Of a DNA stretch of 64,000 bases, positions 27,872-38,722 are shown one piece after another. The translations under genes and the position numbers were made by a program. Source of the DNA: Lewinellaceae bacterium. Its GTDB lineage: Bacteria; Bacteroidota; Bacteroidia; Chitinophagales; Saprospiraceae. Within the stretch, counting starts at the first letter, position 1; every line of letters starts with the position of its first letter. The stretch spans positions 2,187,001-2,251,000 of the forward strand of contig JACJXX010000001.1 of the NCBI GenBank assembly GCA_020636435.1, in the 5' to 3' direction. The notes beneath the pieces were generated by a model. That model ran no database searches. It was given only the letters and a program-made list of their open reading frames with translations, and was not told where the DNA came from.

Positions 27872-30800
27872 ATGAAGACACTCCTGTTAAGCCATTTTTT
27901 TCTTTGCCTTTTTTCTGTTTCCGCGTTCTCACAAGCCGGTCAAGCGCCGCCAACGCCGCTTTATTTCAAGCAAGTGTCAAAAGAAACCCGGGGAATGGAA
28001 GACTATATGGGATTGGACAATTTTTATGAAGATCTTGACGGGTTTATCTGGTTCCTTTCCGATCAGGGTATGTTTCGCTACGACGGCGCCGGGTTGATGC
28101 CCCTCAAGTCCGATCCCATTGACCTGAATTCGCTTTCCTCCAACCGGATTAAGGATGTGATCCGGGACGAACAGGGTGTTTTCTGGATCACGACCCGCAA
28201 CGGCGGGCTGAACGCCTACGACCCAGGGGCAGGAAAGTTTACGCACTACCGCCACGACGCCAATGACAGCGCATCCCTCTCTACCGACAACCTGTTTTTC
28301 CTGCAAAAAGCCCCGGGCGGCAAGCTCTGGATAGGGAGCAACGTCGGGATGAATATTTTTGACCCGAATACGGGAAAGAATACCCGTGTATTGCCCCGCC
28401 CCGGCGTAGCCGGCGAGTTGCAGGGGCAGCCCTGGTCGCCTGTCATTGTGGCGCAGCAACGAGTATATGTCCTGACAACCGCCGGGTTGGAATTCTTTGA
28501 CCAAAAAGAACGGAAATGGCATTATTTCCCCATACTGGACGAAAAGGGCGATACCGTCCGGATTGGCATCAGCAACTCTTTCTCGACGCCAAAAAGTATA
28601 TGTATGGACCGGAAAGGCCTGCTTTGGCTGGGAATGCCAAACCGGCCAGGGCTCTGGGTGTTCAACCCCAAAACCTCCCGCCTGACTGATTTTGGCCTGC
28701 GCACTGCTGCGGGCGAACGGATACCTGTGCCGGGAGCTATTTTGGAAGACCAGTCGGGGCGGCTTTGGATTGCCGGACAGGACGACATCTGGCGAATACC
28801 GGCGAACCGTGAGGCGCTGGAACGATGTCAGGCGGTGGATATAGAAAAGCAACAACCACTGAATAAAATCACCACCCTTTTCCAAGACCGGAATGGATTG
28901 ATCTGGACACGGGCCGCATCGGAAAAAACCCCCTTTTATTTCGACCCCAACCAGGAAATGGGCCAGGTACTGAAATTGCCAAGGATAAATAACCAGCCCG
29001 TTACAACCAATGATATAGCATTCGGCCCCGGCGGCCTTATTTGGCTGGCGGCCCAGTCGGGCGTACTGCGCTACAACCCTTTGTCGGGGGAAACCAGGTA
29101 TATGATCGAAGGCGCCGTTTGCTATAACGCCCTTTTTTGGGATGATACTTATTTGTTGGTATGCAGCAATGAAGGGCTGCTCATTCTTGATACCAGGGCC
29201 GGATTGTACTGGCCGGCCCGGATGGGAAGCGCAACGGAAGAACCCATCCCGGAAACGGTGTGCGCCGCCATAGACCACGACGGCGCCCTGTGGTTTTCCA
29301 CCTGGGGCAACGGGCTGTACCGCCTGCCCAGAGATTCATTCAATATCCGAACCGGTGTTGCCACGGCGTTTGAACAATGGAAATACGATCCGTCGGAACC
29401 AGGCGGCTTGCCCTCCAACCTGCTGGCCGGCATCGCCGTGGATGCCGGCAACAAGATCTGGGTTTGCGGGGCGGAAAACGGGTTGAATTCCGTTGACAAA
29501 AACACGGGCAAAGTTCAGCGCTTCATGTACGAGCAGGGCAACGCCAACGGCATTGCGAGCAACTACACCTCGGAACTGCAAATAGACAACAATGGAGATA
29601 TATGGGTTTCGTTGGGATTGAAGTTGATTGAGCGTTTTTCTCCGCAAAGCGGGCATTTTAAAAAATACGATCCTTCGGACGGCCTGCCCAATTACAACAT
29701 CTCGCAGATAGCAAAAGACCGTGCCGGCAAAATATGGATGAACCAAACGCAGGTGGTTTCCTGTATCGACCCCGCCACCGGGAATGTCGCCATCTTTCCA
29801 CAGGCCGCCGCAACCTCCTTATACCATCAGGCAATTGCCGTACACCCTGTAACCAACGAGGTCTATTTTGCCTGTCAAGGCGAAGTGAGAAGTTTTGATC
29901 CGGCAACTTTCAAGAACCAACGCTATGAAGCTTCTCCCATTCGATTGTCGGAAGTGTCCCATTATGACCCGGCGGGAAATGGGGGCATGCTCGCACTGCC
30001 GGAAAACCAATGGAAAAAAACGGCGCTTTCTCTTTCCCACCTGGAAAACACCGTAGAGATCGAGTATGCACTGCTCGACTACCGCAATCCGCAGTCACGT
30101 GCATATATGTATTCCCTGGCCAGGAGCGGTGGCCAGCCCCGCTGGATTTATGCGGGCAGCAAAAACACCGTAAGCTTTGCCAATCTGCCCCCCGGAAGTT
30201 ACGTGTTTTCGGTAAAAGGCAGGAACAGCTACGGCGTCTGGAACGAGCAGCCTGCCACCCTGCTCATCACCATCCGCCCGCCCTGGTGGGCGGCCTGGTG
30301 GGCGTATCTGCTCTACGGCATAGCAGCCATTTCTGTATTAATCGCCATCAGAAATTATGAAATTCGACGAAAGCTGGCCGCCACCGAGGCCCTTCGCCTG
30401 AAAGAGCTGGACGAATTCAAAAACCGCTTTTTCACCAACATCACCCATGAGTTCCGAACGCCGCTCACCGTGATCTTGGGCACTTCCGAACAGGTGGAAA
30501 CGATGGTGGGCGATGGCCTGAAAAACAAGATCAAGCTCATCCGGCGCAACGGTGAAAACCTGCTCCGCCTCATCAACCAGATCCTCGACCTGGCAAAGCT
30601 GGAATCCAAAACCCTGAAGATCAATTATGTGCAGGGCGATGTTTTGCCCTACCTCCGCTACATCACCGAAAGCCTGCATTCCTTTGCCAACGCCCAGAAC
30701 GTCATGCTCAGGGTGGAAAGCAAGGAACAGGAAATCATCATGGACTATGACCCCGAGCGGATGCTGCAAGTTGTGTACAACCTGCTGTCAAATGCCATCA

Positions 30801-32002
30801 AGTTTACGCCCTCCGGCGGAAAGGTGGCGCTGGGAGTTACGGTAAATCATGGTGATTTCAAATACCTCATCTTATCCGTCATCGACTCCGGCGCCGGCAT
30901 CCCCGAAGCCGACCTGCCTTTCATCTTCGAGCGCTTCCGCCAGGCCAACAACCTGGAAAAAGCCAAAGCAGGCCCCACAGGGGCAAGCGGCACCGGCATC
31001 GGGTTGGCGCTGACCAAAGAACTGGTGAACGTCATGAACGGTGACATCAGCGTGGAGAGCGAGGAAGGCAAAGGCACAACCTTCACCGTGCGATTACCGG
31101 TAACGAACAAAGCGGAAAGCTTGAAATCCAGCGAATTACCCCAGACGGTAGCCGAAACACCCGCCAGGCCCCGGCAAGCCCCGGCCTCAACCCTCAACGC
31201 TCAACCTTCTTCCGTCAACCTCCTCCTCATCGAAGACAACCCCGACGTGGTTGAATACCTTGCCGATTGCCTCAGGGACCGTTATGCCCTTGACTTCGCC
31301 TACAACGGCCGGGCCGGCATCGAAAAGGCGTTGGAGGACATTCCCGACCTCATTGTGAGCGACGTGATGATGCCCGAAAAGGATGGCTTCGAGGTGGTGG
31401 AAACCCTCAAAAACGATGAACGCACCAGCCACATTCCCATCGTGCTGCTCACGGCCAAGGCCGATGTGGAGAGCCGCATCAAGGGCCTGCGCCGGGGCGC
31501 CGACGCCTACCTCGCCAAGCCCTTCCACCGGGAGGAATTGCTGGCGACCCTGGACAACTTGCTGGAACTGCGCCGGAAGCTGCAGGCGAAGTATGTTCGG
31601 GATTCGGGATTCGGGCCCGTCTCTGTGGAGCCGGGTAAAATTCGGGATTCGGATGCGAAGGCTTCAGCAGGTGGGGGCCCGGCAACCGAAATGGAAGACG
31701 CCTTCCTCCAAAAAGCCCGGAGCATCATCCACGAACATCTTTCCGACGCTGCCTTCACCGTGGATGACCTCAGCCGCAGCCTGGCCATGAGCCAACGGCA
31801 ACTACACCGCAAACTGGCGGCCCTCACCGGCCAAAACGCCTCCAGGCTCATCCGGTCCATACGCCTGGCAAAGGCCCGGGAATTGTTGCTCGCCGGAGAG
31901 AAGAACGTCAGCGAAGTAGCCTACGCCACCGGCTTTGACGACCCCAAGTATTTCAGCCGGGTCTTTGCCAAAGCATTTGGCGTGCCGCCGAGTAAAATAT
32001 AA
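27872..32002 (+). CDS. Hybrid two-component system regulator HTCS-B
   Basis: 1,376 residues from the ATG at 27872, which begins the signal peptide (LSHFFLCLFSVSAFSQ). The periplasmic propeller (about 25-700) is clearly different from HTCS-A and -C in its N-terminal part, so it probably senses another ligand. Then Y_Y_Y (about 705-795), membrane helix (about 800-826), HisKA (FTNITHEFRTPLTV, about 857), HATPase (GTGIGLALTKELV), receiver (IVSDVMMPEKDG; LAKPFHREE) and AraC HTH (about 1278-1376). Kinase and receiver parts are very similar to HTCS-A. The linker before the HTH contains GGGATTCGGGATTCGGG repeat DNA translated in frame. It lies directly upstream of giant protein A, its most likely target. 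Confidence 0.93.
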   Translation: MKTLLLSHFFLCLFSVSAFSQAGQAPPTPLYFKQVSKETRGMEDYMGLDNFYEDLDGFIWFLSDQGMFRYDGAGLMPLKSDPIDLNSLSSNRIKDVIRDEQGVFWITTRNGGLNAYDPGAGKFTHYRHDANDSASLSTDNLFFLQKAPGGKLWIGSNVGMNIFDPNTGKNTRVLPRPGVAGELQGQPWSPVIVAQQRVYVLTTAGLEFFDQKERKWHYFPILDEKGDTVRIGISNSFSTPKSICMDRKGLLWLGMPNRPGLWVFNPKTSRLTDFGLRTAAGERIPVPGAILEDQSGRLWIAGQDDIWRIPANREALERCQAVDIEKQQPLNKITTLFQDRNGLIWTRAASEKTPFYFDPNQEMGQVLKLPRINNQPVTTNDIAFGPGGLIWLAAQSGVLRYNPLSGETRYMIEGAVCYNALFWDDTYLLVCSNEGLLILDTRAGLYWPARMGSATEEPIPETVCAAIDHDGALWFSTWGNGLYRLPRDSFNIRTGVATAFEQWKYDPSEPGGLPSNLLAGIAVDAGNKIWVCGAENGLNSVDKNTGKVQRFMYEQGNANGIASNYTSELQIDNNGDIWVSLGLKLIERFSPQSGHFKKYDPSDGLPNYNISQIAKDRAGKIWMNQTQVVSCIDPATGNVAIFPQAAATSLYHQAIAVHPVTNEVYFACQGEVRSFDPATFKNQRYEASPIRLSEVSHYDPAGNGGMLALPENQWKKTALSLSHLENTVEIEYALLDYRNPQSRAYMYSLARSGGQPRWIYAGSKNTVSFANLPPGSYVFSVKGRNSYGVWNEQPATLLITIRPPWWAAWWAYLLYGIAAISVLIAIRNYEIRRKLAATEALRLKELDEFKNRFFTNITHEFRTPLTVILGTSEQVETMVGDGLKNKIKLIRRNGENLLRLINQILDLAKLESKTLKINYVQGDVLPYLRYITESLHSFANAQNVMLRVESKEQEIIMDYDPERMLQVVYNLLSNAIKFTPSGGKVALGVTVNHGDFKYLILSVIDSGAGIPEADLPFIFERFRQANNLEKAKAGPTGASGTGIGLALTKELVNVMNGDISVESEEGKGTTFTVRLPVTNKAESLKSSELPQTVAETPARPRQAPASTLNAQPSSVNLLLIEDNPDVVEYLADCLRDRYALDFAYNGRAGIEKALEDIPDLIVSDVMMPEKDGFEVVETLKNDERTSHIPIVLLTAKADVESRIKGLRRGADAYLAKPFHREELLATLDNLLELRRKLQAKYVRDSGFGPVSVEPGKIRDSDAKASAGGGPATEMEDAFLQKARSIIHEHLSDAAFTVDDLSRSLAMSQRQLHRKLAALTGQNASRLIRSIRLAKARELLLAGEKNVSEVAYATGFDDPKYFSRVFAKAFGVPPSKI

Positions 32003-32084
32003 GTTACTTGTTTCTCAACCCCTTAAGCTGCCATTTAAGATTGGACAGCCAATGGGAACCCTCCTACATCGTACACAGCCGGGG

Positions 32085-32160
32085 TCGCTGCTGAGTCCGT
32101 ACACCGTACACTGCCCCATACTCCCGCCGGCCCCGTACACCGTACACCGCCCCGCCACAG
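32085..32160. repeat. CCGTACACC short-period array
   Basis: Two clusters of CCGTACACCGTACACC-type sequence (about 32098-32115 and 32139-32153) with C-rich spacers. The same CCGTACACC unit occurs before giant gene B (42878-42952), so the two HTCS-giant gene gaps share it. Confidence 0.7.
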
Positions 32161-32167
32161 CCCCAAC

Positions 32168-32244
32168 CATGTCCGATCTCTCCACCTTTTTGGCTGAATA
32201 GTCCACCCGCCATGTCCGATATTTCCACTTTATTGGCTGATAAA
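32168..32244. promoter_or_regulatory. Candidate HTCS operator upstream of giant gene A (34-bp direct repeat)
   Basis: Two direct copies of a 34-bp sequence (32168-32201 and 32211-32244; 27 of 34 positions equal) start with CATGTCCGAT and contain TCCAC-n-TTTnTTGGCTGA. The first copy contains TCCACCTTTT, six bases, then AATAGT (32181-32202), which also occurs before giant gene B with identical spacing. Direct repeats are what AraC-type DNA-binding domains usually recognise. It lies 71-147 bp before the start codon. Binding is inferred. Confidence 0.55.
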
Positions 32245-32314
32245 TGGGCATGCCTTTGACACCCTTGTCCACATCTTTGGGAGGCCCTTATTTCTTTAGA
32301 AAAAATTGTTGGAG

Positions 32315-35300
32315 ATGAAAAAGCCAAGCTTACTCCCGAATGCGAAAACGGAGGTACAAACGACAAATTCCCGAAACACAACCGGCCGGCAGCGGCCTAT
32401 GCTGCGCTTACCAGGACTGATCCTTTGCCTGGTATCCATGTTCGACTTCGGTGGGGCCAGCGTGGGCGCCCGGCCAGCAGGGGCGCCGGTGGCGCCGGCT
32501 GTCATTGGCGTGGCAAAAAACGCTTCGATTAATGGCACCGAGGCAACGTTCGATTTCTACCTGGAAAACTTAGGCACAACCTATCTGAACAGTGTTGTTT
32601 TACCCGAAGACCTGGACGCAGTCTTCGGCGCAGGGAACTACACGTTTGTGAGTCCTCCCGCTTTGGTGAACGATCCGGGCACGATCAACCTCAACGGCAG
32701 TTTTGACGGGAGTTCGGACAAGGAGATTTTCGCCTCGGGGAGTAGCCTGCCGGTTGGCGGGACGGCGCAGATCCGGATGGTGGTCAATGTCACAACCGTC
32801 ACCGATGTTGGCTTTGGTTGTGGCGTCTATTCCAATCAGGTCACCGCCTCGGCCGAAGGGGGCACGGTATCCGATTTGTCCGACAGCGGGACCGATCCCG
32901 ATCCCAACGGCAATGGAGATCCGGCCGAATCCGGCGAAAACGACGCCACCGTTTTCACAGTGGCCGTCCCCATTGCTGACTTGTCGATTACCAAAACCGA
33001 CGGTGTGACGACCGGTGTGCCGGGACTGTCGGTGACGTACACCATCACGGCCAGCAACGCAGGGCCTTCCAACGTGACCGGTGCGGGCTTCAATGATATT
33101 TTGCCGTCAGCGATTACTTCCGCAACGTGGACCAGCTTTTCGTCCGGTGGCGCCAGTGGCAACACGGCCTCCGGCAGCGGCAACATCAACGAGGTTCTCA
33201 ATCTGCCCGCCGGTGCTTCGGTAACGTACACCGTCTCTGCCAACATCGCCCCGTCGGCGACCGGCTCGCTGGTCAACACGGCCACCGTCACCGCTCCCGT
33301 CTGTGTTACTGACCCAATCCCCGGTAACAACACCGCCACCGACTTTGACAACCTCCTGCCACTGGCCGATTTGTCGATTCTGGTCGGAGATTCCGCCGAC
33401 CCAGTGAGCATAGGTGCAGGTTTTAGTTATTCGCTCGATGTCAACAATGCTGGCCCCTCCACAGCAACGAGCATCAGCGTCAGCGATAACCTACCGGCTG
33501 GCATCGGGTTTGTCAGCGCATCGGGGACAGGTTGGAGCTGCAACGAATCAAACGGCGTTGTCACCTGTACACGGGCCAGTTTGAGTGTTGGCGCAGCCCC
33601 GACGATCACCATCAATGTGACCGCACCGGGGTCAGTTGGCAACATCACCAACACGGCATCAGTCAGCGCCGGGGTGATGGACGTCAACCTTGGCAACAAT
33701 AGCGATTCGGAAAGCACGGCCATCACCTCCCCGCCAGGCTTCGCCATGGCCTTTTCCCCCGACGTTATTGGCGAGGGAGGCGTCAGCACCTTGACTTTTA
33801 CCATCGACAATACAGCCAACCCGGTGGCGGCTAACTCTCTCAGTTTTGTGGACAATCTACCCGCTGCCATCACCATCGCCTCCCCATTAAATGTTTCGTC
33901 GACCTGTCCTGGAGCGACGCTGACGGCTGTGCCTGGAACCTCTTTGATTTCTTACAGCAGCAGTGCACTAGTGGGAGGGGTGAGTTGCACCTTGCAAATC
34001 GACGTAACCAGCAGCACAGCGGGAATCCACGTCAACACGACCGGCGACCTCACCTCCTCCCTGGGCAACAGCGGCACGGCCAGCGATATGCTGACGGTCG
34101 AGCCGCCTCCGGCCTTTGCCAAAGCCTTCTCACCCGACCAGATTTTAGCCGGCAATCCAAGCACGCTCGTGTTCACGATTGACAACTCGGCCAGCTCACT
34201 ATCTGCCACCGGGCTCAACTTCTCCGACTTTCTGCCGGGGGGCATGGTCGTGGCGGCGACGCCTGCAGCTTCGTCAACTTGTACGGGCGGCGCCATATCC
34301 GCCTCGGCGGGCAGCGGCACGATTTCCTACACCGGCGGGACAGTTGCGGCAGGGACGAGTTGCACCGTGCAAGTCGATGTTACCAGCAGCACGCCGGGAA
34401 TGCACGTGAACTCGACCGGCGACCTCACTTCCTCCCTGGGCAACAGCGGCACGGCCAGCGATATGTTGCATGTCAACGGTATCATTTATGTGGACAAGGA
34501 TGCTACGGGCATAGGCAACGGCCTGTCGTGGACCGATGCTTTTACCGACTTACAGGACGCCCTGGCCATTGCCCAGAGCGGCGACGAAATCTGGGTGGCG
34601 GAGGGGGTTTACTACCCGGATCAAGGAGCCGTATACACGCCAGGCGAACGCGCACATTCTTTTGTGATGAAAAACGGCGTGGCTATCTACGGCGGCTTCC
34701 CTAATACCGGCGACCCTACTTTTGCAGACCGGAACTGGGCGACCCATGAAACCATCCTTAGCGGCGACATCGGTACAGCAGATGATAACAGTGACAATAG
34801 CTATCACATCATTTTTAATGATAATAATGGACTAAATAGCAGTGCGGTGCTGGATGGCTTTACTATAAGTGGGGGGAATGCGAATGGCAGTGGAGACAAC
34901 ACTAGTGGCGGGGGAATGTATAACTATAAAACCTCACCGACAGTAAAAAACTGCATTTTTTCCGGCAATTCGGCTGTAGACAAAGGTGGCGGAATCTATA
35001 ATTACTTTCCGTCCTCACCCACAGTGACCAATTGTACCTTTTTCGACAATTCAGCAGGCTTCAGGGGCGGCGGAATATGTAACTACGTCAGTGGGCCTTA
35101 TGTAACGATGACTAACTGTACCTTTTCCAATAATTCAGCCTATCAAGGTGGAGGAATATACAATGATGGCAACTCCTCAATAACGGTAACCAACTGCATC
35201 CTCTGGGGTAATAGTAGCGAAATCGGGAACACGAATAGCAACCCTACCGTAACCTACTCAATAGTACAAGGCGGCTATACTGGCATTGGCAATCTGGATG

Positions 35301-38300
35301 CCAACCCGCTCTTCGTCGATGCCTCCAAAGGCGACCTGCGCCTGCAAGCCAGTTCCTGTGCTATTGACAATGGACTCAATAGTGCCGTACCAATGGGCAT
35401 CACAACCGACCTGGGTAGTAATGACCGATTTTTCAATAGTGGAACGGTGGATATAGGCGCCTACGAGTTTCAGGGCGTTTATCAAGCTCTGACTACTCCC
35501 ACACCTTCCGCCACCGATAATGGACTGGATTTCGATGGCGTGGATGACCATGTGGAACTCTTTACAGGTTGCCCTGCTGACAACCTTTTCCCTGGAGGGG
35601 ATGCTATTACGGTAGAGTACTGGTTCAAGGGCGCCAACAGCCAGTCGGCAGTACGGATGCAAAATGAGGGCGGTTACATCGTGACTGCCTGGCAGAACAA
35701 TGTTCACATCCTCTCCAATGACGGAGGCGCCAACGGCATTTCTATCGGTACAGGCTTCGATGATGGCAACTGGCATCACATCGCCTTTACCTGGCAACGC
35801 AACACTGCCAATGGCTTCAAGTCCTATCTCGACGGGCAGCTGGTAGCGCAGCGACAATCTTCGGATGCTCCAATCCCTTCCTTTAACAGTGGCGCCTATC
35901 TTGGCGCTTACAATGGCACTAGCGAGTTTATGAATGGCAAGCTCGATGAAGTGCGCATCTGGAATGTCGCTCGCACCCAGGCAGAAATACAAGCAGGCCT
36001 CTGCGGTGAACTCAGCTTACCACAGACAGGACTGCTTGCCTACTACCAGTTCAATCACGGCGTGGCGGACGCCGATAATACGGGCATCAACACCCTGGCC
36101 AATAGTGTCAATACCGGCGCCTACCCCGGCATTCTTAACAACTTTGCTCTCAACGGCGCCGTCTCTAACTGGACGGAGGCCTTCAAATATACTCCCATCC
36201 GCTACGTCAAAGAAGGCGGTACAGGCAGCGGCGTCTCCTGGGCAGATGCTTCCGGCGACTTGCAGGCGATGATAGAGGCTTGCAATGTGGAACAGGTCTG
36301 GGTAGCCGCCGGCGCCTACAAACCCACCGCCGGCGCTGACCGCACGATTTCCTTTGTCATGAAAAACGGAGTGGCCATTTACGGCGGCTTCCCGGACACG
36401 GGCAACCCCGGCTTGGCGGAGCGGGACTGGATAGCCAATGCGACCATCCTCAGCGGCGACCTGCTGGACGACGACGGGCCCAATTTCACCAACCGCAGCG
36501 ACAACAGCTACCACGTCATCAACAACAATGGGCTGGACAATAGCGCCCTGCTGGATGGTTTCATCATCTCAGGCGGGAATGCGGACGGCGCTGTTTTTAC
36601 GGAACAAACCGGCGGCGGGATGTTCAACTCCTCCTCTTCCCCTACGGTGGCCAACTGCCGCTTTACCGGCAATTCAGCCAGCGCGAGAGGCGGCGGGATG
36701 TTCAACTTTGTTTTCTCTTCCCCTAAGGTGACCGACTGCAACTTTTCCGGAAATTCATCCGGTCAAGGCGGCGGCATCGCAAACAGCAACACATCCCTGG
36801 TCAATCTGATCAATTGTACCTTTGATCGGAATTCCGCTTTGGGGGGAATTGGCGGCGCCATCGGCAACACGGAAAGCTCCCCCTGCACCGCCGTCAATTG
36901 CTCCTTTACCGGCAACACCGCCCTAACTGGCGGCGCCGTTTTTACCCGTTCTTCCGCGCAGTTTACCAATTGTACCTTCCAGGGGAATATGGCATCCGGT
37001 TCGGGCGGAGGCATTTTCAGCGAGAACAATGCTTCCCCCACTGTAACCAACTGCATTTTTTGGCAAAACACGGGCAACGGGAAAAGCATGTTCAATGATG
37101 CGGCCTCCCCGCAACTCACTCATACCCTTTTGGAGGAAAATACTTGCCCGTCAGGGGCTGTATGCGGGGCAGGGGTCATCTTTGGACAAGACCCGCTCTT
37201 CGTTTCCGCCACTGACCTGCGCCTCCAAGCCTGCTCCCCTGCCATCGACGCCGGCGACGATGCGGCCAACGCCACTACGGAAGGCCTCGACGGCGCCCCG
37301 CGTAAAGTAGACGCCTACTCCGGCGGCGCTCAAATTGACATGGGTGCCTACGAAGCCGCTGTTGGCGACGACGTGGCGCCTACCGCCCGGTGCCAAAACG
37401 TGGCCGTACAGCTCGGCGCCGGGGGTTCGGCTACACTCACCGCCGTGCAGGTGAACAACGGCAGCAGCGACAACTGCCCGCTGCTGGGCCTGAGCCTGAA
37501 CCGGACGAATTTTGGCTGCGCCGATGTCGGAATGCGGAACGTGCTGCTCACGGCAACCGACGCTGCCGGGAACAGCCATAGCTGTGTCTCCACGGTGACC
37601 GTGCAGGACAATGTAAATCCAACCGCCGTTTGCCAAGACATTACCGTGCAGCTTGATGCCGGCGGCGCCGCGTCCATCGCGCCGGGGCAGATAGACAACG
37701 AATCCTCTGACGCCTGCAACATTGTCAACCTATCCCTCGACGTGACGGATTTTACCTGTTCGGACAGAGGCGCCCAATCCGTCACCCTCACCGTGACGGA
37801 TGCCAACGGCAACGTTTCCCAATGCTCGGCAACCGTGACCGTAAAGGACGAGGTTTTCGGCAACTGCCCCTGCCTCAACGACCAGGACCTCGACGAAATC
37901 TGCGACGAAACCGACAACTGCCCCGCTGAGGCCAACCCCGGCCAGGAAGACTTCGACGGGGACGGCCTGGGCGACGCCTGCGACCCAAGCCTCTGCATAA
38001 ACGGCGCGGTGAGCAACCTGAATGCGTATGTCAATGGGTTGAACATCAACAGCGCCTATCAAAGGGCCATTACCCAAAGGCTGGATTTGGCAGCCACTAA
38101 ATTCTGCAACGGATACAGCCTTAATTCGGTGCTCAGTACCCTGAACTACGTGGTCAGCTACGTGCAGTATCAGAGCGGTAGAGGCATCCCGGCCGACGCG
38201 GCTAGTTACATACTGGCCCAGGTGAATACTCTGATCGGCGCGCTGAACAATGGCACGGTAGTTTGCTGCCCGGCGGCAGCGCCCATGTACGTGAGCCCGG

Positions 38301-38593
38301 GACAGGCAGCCGTTGCGGGAGCGTATCGGCTCGACGCCAGCCCCAACCCGTTCAGCGAGCAGGTGGCCCTGCATTTTTACCTGCCGGAAGCCGGGTCAGC
38401 CATATTAGAGGTGTTTAACCTCAACGGGCAGCGGGTACGGATATTCCTTTTCGAAAACATGGATGCAGGGCGATACGAGAGTAGTTGGGATGGCACCGAC
38501 AACCGTGGGCAACAATTGAGTGCGGGAATATACCTGGCCCGCCTGCGTACTGCAAGCGGGGCCATTACCCTGCGGTTGAGTCTGGCCCGATAG
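32315..38593 (+). CDS. Giant secreted protein A (DUF11-like, beta-helix, LamG, T9SS)
   Basis: 2,092 residues from the ATG at 32315, just after the Shine-Dalgarno-like TTGGAG. Order: signal/anchor (about 30-50); Ig-like beta domain (55-210); two DUF11-like domains (from ~216 and ~347: ADLSITKTDGV, ADLSILVGDS); two related domains beginning AFSPD (from ~472 and ~597); right-handed beta-helix (722-1065; many NCxFSGNSA steps); LamG-type lectin fold (1068-1242; DNGLDFDGVDDHVELF, WHHIAFTWQR); second beta-helix (1294-1690); two HYR-like repeats (1690-1846); one thrombospondin type-3 calcium repeat (DQDLDEICDETDNCP); FIMAH-like helices; T9SS sorting domain (2005-2092). Probably a surface adhesin or glycan-binding protein. 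Confidence 0.88.
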   Translation: MKKPSLLPNAKTEVQTTNSRNTTGRQRPMLRLPGLILCLVSMFDFGGASVGARPAGAPVAPAVIGVAKNASINGTEATFDFYLENLGTTYLNSVVLPEDLDAVFGAGNYTFVSPPALVNDPGTINLNGSFDGSSDKEIFASGSSLPVGGTAQIRMVVNVTTVTDVGFGCGVYSNQVTASAEGGTVSDLSDSGTDPDPNGNGDPAESGENDATVFTVAVPIADLSITKTDGVTTGVPGLSVTYTITASNAGPSNVTGAGFNDILPSAITSATWTSFSSGGASGNTASGSGNINEVLNLPAGASVTYTVSANIAPSATGSLVNTATVTAPVCVTDPIPGNNTATDFDNLLPLADLSILVGDSADPVSIGAGFSYSLDVNNAGPSTATSISVSDNLPAGIGFVSASGTGWSCNESNGVVTCTRASLSVGAAPTITINVTAPGSVGNITNTASVSAGVMDVNLGNNSDSESTAITSPPGFAMAFSPDVIGEGGVSTLTFTIDNTANPVAANSLSFVDNLPAAITIASPLNVSSTCPGATLTAVPGTSLISYSSSALVGGVSCTLQIDVTSSTAGIHVNTTGDLTSSLGNSGTASDMLTVEPPPAFAKAFSPDQILAGNPSTLVFTIDNSASSLSATGLNFSDFLPGGMVVAATPAASSTCTGGAISASAGSGTISYTGGTVAAGTSCTVQVDVTSSTPGMHVNSTGDLTSSLGNSGTASDMLHVNGIIYVDKDATGIGNGLSWTDAFTDLQDALAIAQSGDEIWVAEGVYYPDQGAVYTPGERAHSFVMKNGVAIYGGFPNTGDPTFADRNWATHETILSGDIGTADDNSDNSYHIIFNDNNGLNSSAVLDGFTISGGNANGSGDNTSGGGMYNYKTSPTVKNCIFSGNSAVDKGGGIYNYFPSSPTVTNCTFFDNSAGFRGGGICNYVSGPYVTMTNCTFSNNSAYQGGGIYNDGNSSITVTNCILWGNSSEIGNTNSNPTVTYSIVQGGYTGIGNLDANPLFVDASKGDLRLQASSCAIDNGLNSAVPMGITTDLGSNDRFFNSGTVDIGAYEFQGVYQALTTPTPSATDNGLDFDGVDDHVELFTGCPADNLFPGGDAITVEYWFKGANSQSAVRMQNEGGYIVTAWQNNVHILSNDGGANGISIGTGFDDGNWHHIAFTWQRNTANGFKSYLDGQLVAQRQSSDAPIPSFNSGAYLGAYNGTSEFMNGKLDEVRIWNVARTQAEIQAGLCGELSLPQTGLLAYYQFNHGVADADNTGINTLANSVNTGAYPGILNNFALNGAVSNWTEAFKYTPIRYVKEGGTGSGVSWADASGDLQAMIEACNVEQVWVAAGAYKPTAGADRTISFVMKNGVAIYGGFPDTGNPGLAERDWIANATILSGDLLDDDGPNFTNRSDNSYHVINNNGLDNSALLDGFIISGGNADGAVFTEQTGGGMFNSSSSPTVANCRFTGNSASARGGGMFNFVFSSPKVTDCNFSGNSSGQGGGIANSNTSLVNLINCTFDRNSALGGIGGAIGNTESSPCTAVNCSFTGNTALTGGAVFTRSSAQFTNCTFQGNMASGSGGGIFSENNASPTVTNCIFWQNTGNGKSMFNDAASPQLTHTLLEENTCPSGAVCGAGVIFGQDPLFVSATDLRLQACSPAIDAGDDAANATTEGLDGAPRKVDAYSGGAQIDMGAYEAAVGDDVAPTARCQNVAVQLGAGGSATLTAVQVNNGSSDNCPLLGLSLNRTNFGCADVGMRNVLLTATDAAGNSHSCVSTVTVQDNVNPTAVCQDITVQLDAGGAASIAPGQIDNESSDACNIVNLSLDVTDFTCSDRGAQSVTLTVTDANGNVSQCSATVTVKDEVFGNCPCLNDQDLDEICDETDNCPAEANPGQEDFDGDGLGDACDPSLCINGAVSNLNAYVNGLNINSAYQRAITQRLDLAATKFCNGYSLNSVLSTLNYVVSYVQYQSGRGIPADAASYILAQVNTLIGALNNGTVVCCPAAAPMYVSPGQAAVAGAYRLDASPNPFSEQVALHFYLPEAGSAILEVFNLNGQRVRIFLFENMDAGRYESSWDGTDNRGQQLSAGIYLARLRTASGAITLRLSLAR

Positions 38594-38606
38594 CTCCTTG
38601 GGGAAG

Positions 38607-38652
38607 GCGTATGCCTGGAGGCTGCAGAATTAGCTTCCAGGCATACGCTTTG
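38607..38652 (+). terminator. Strong hairpin after giant gene A
   Basis: GCGTATGCCTGGAGGC (38607-38622) pairs with GCTTCCAGGCATACGC (38633-38648) with one G-U pair, 13 bp after the stop codon. The following sequence is TTTGGATTTATT, a weak T tract. Probably a terminator. Confidence 0.75.
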
Positions 38653-38722
38653 GATTTATTGCAAAATCTGCGTAGAATTCAGGGCAGAATGATTATTTTA
38701 GCCTCGGATGTAAGGGGATATA

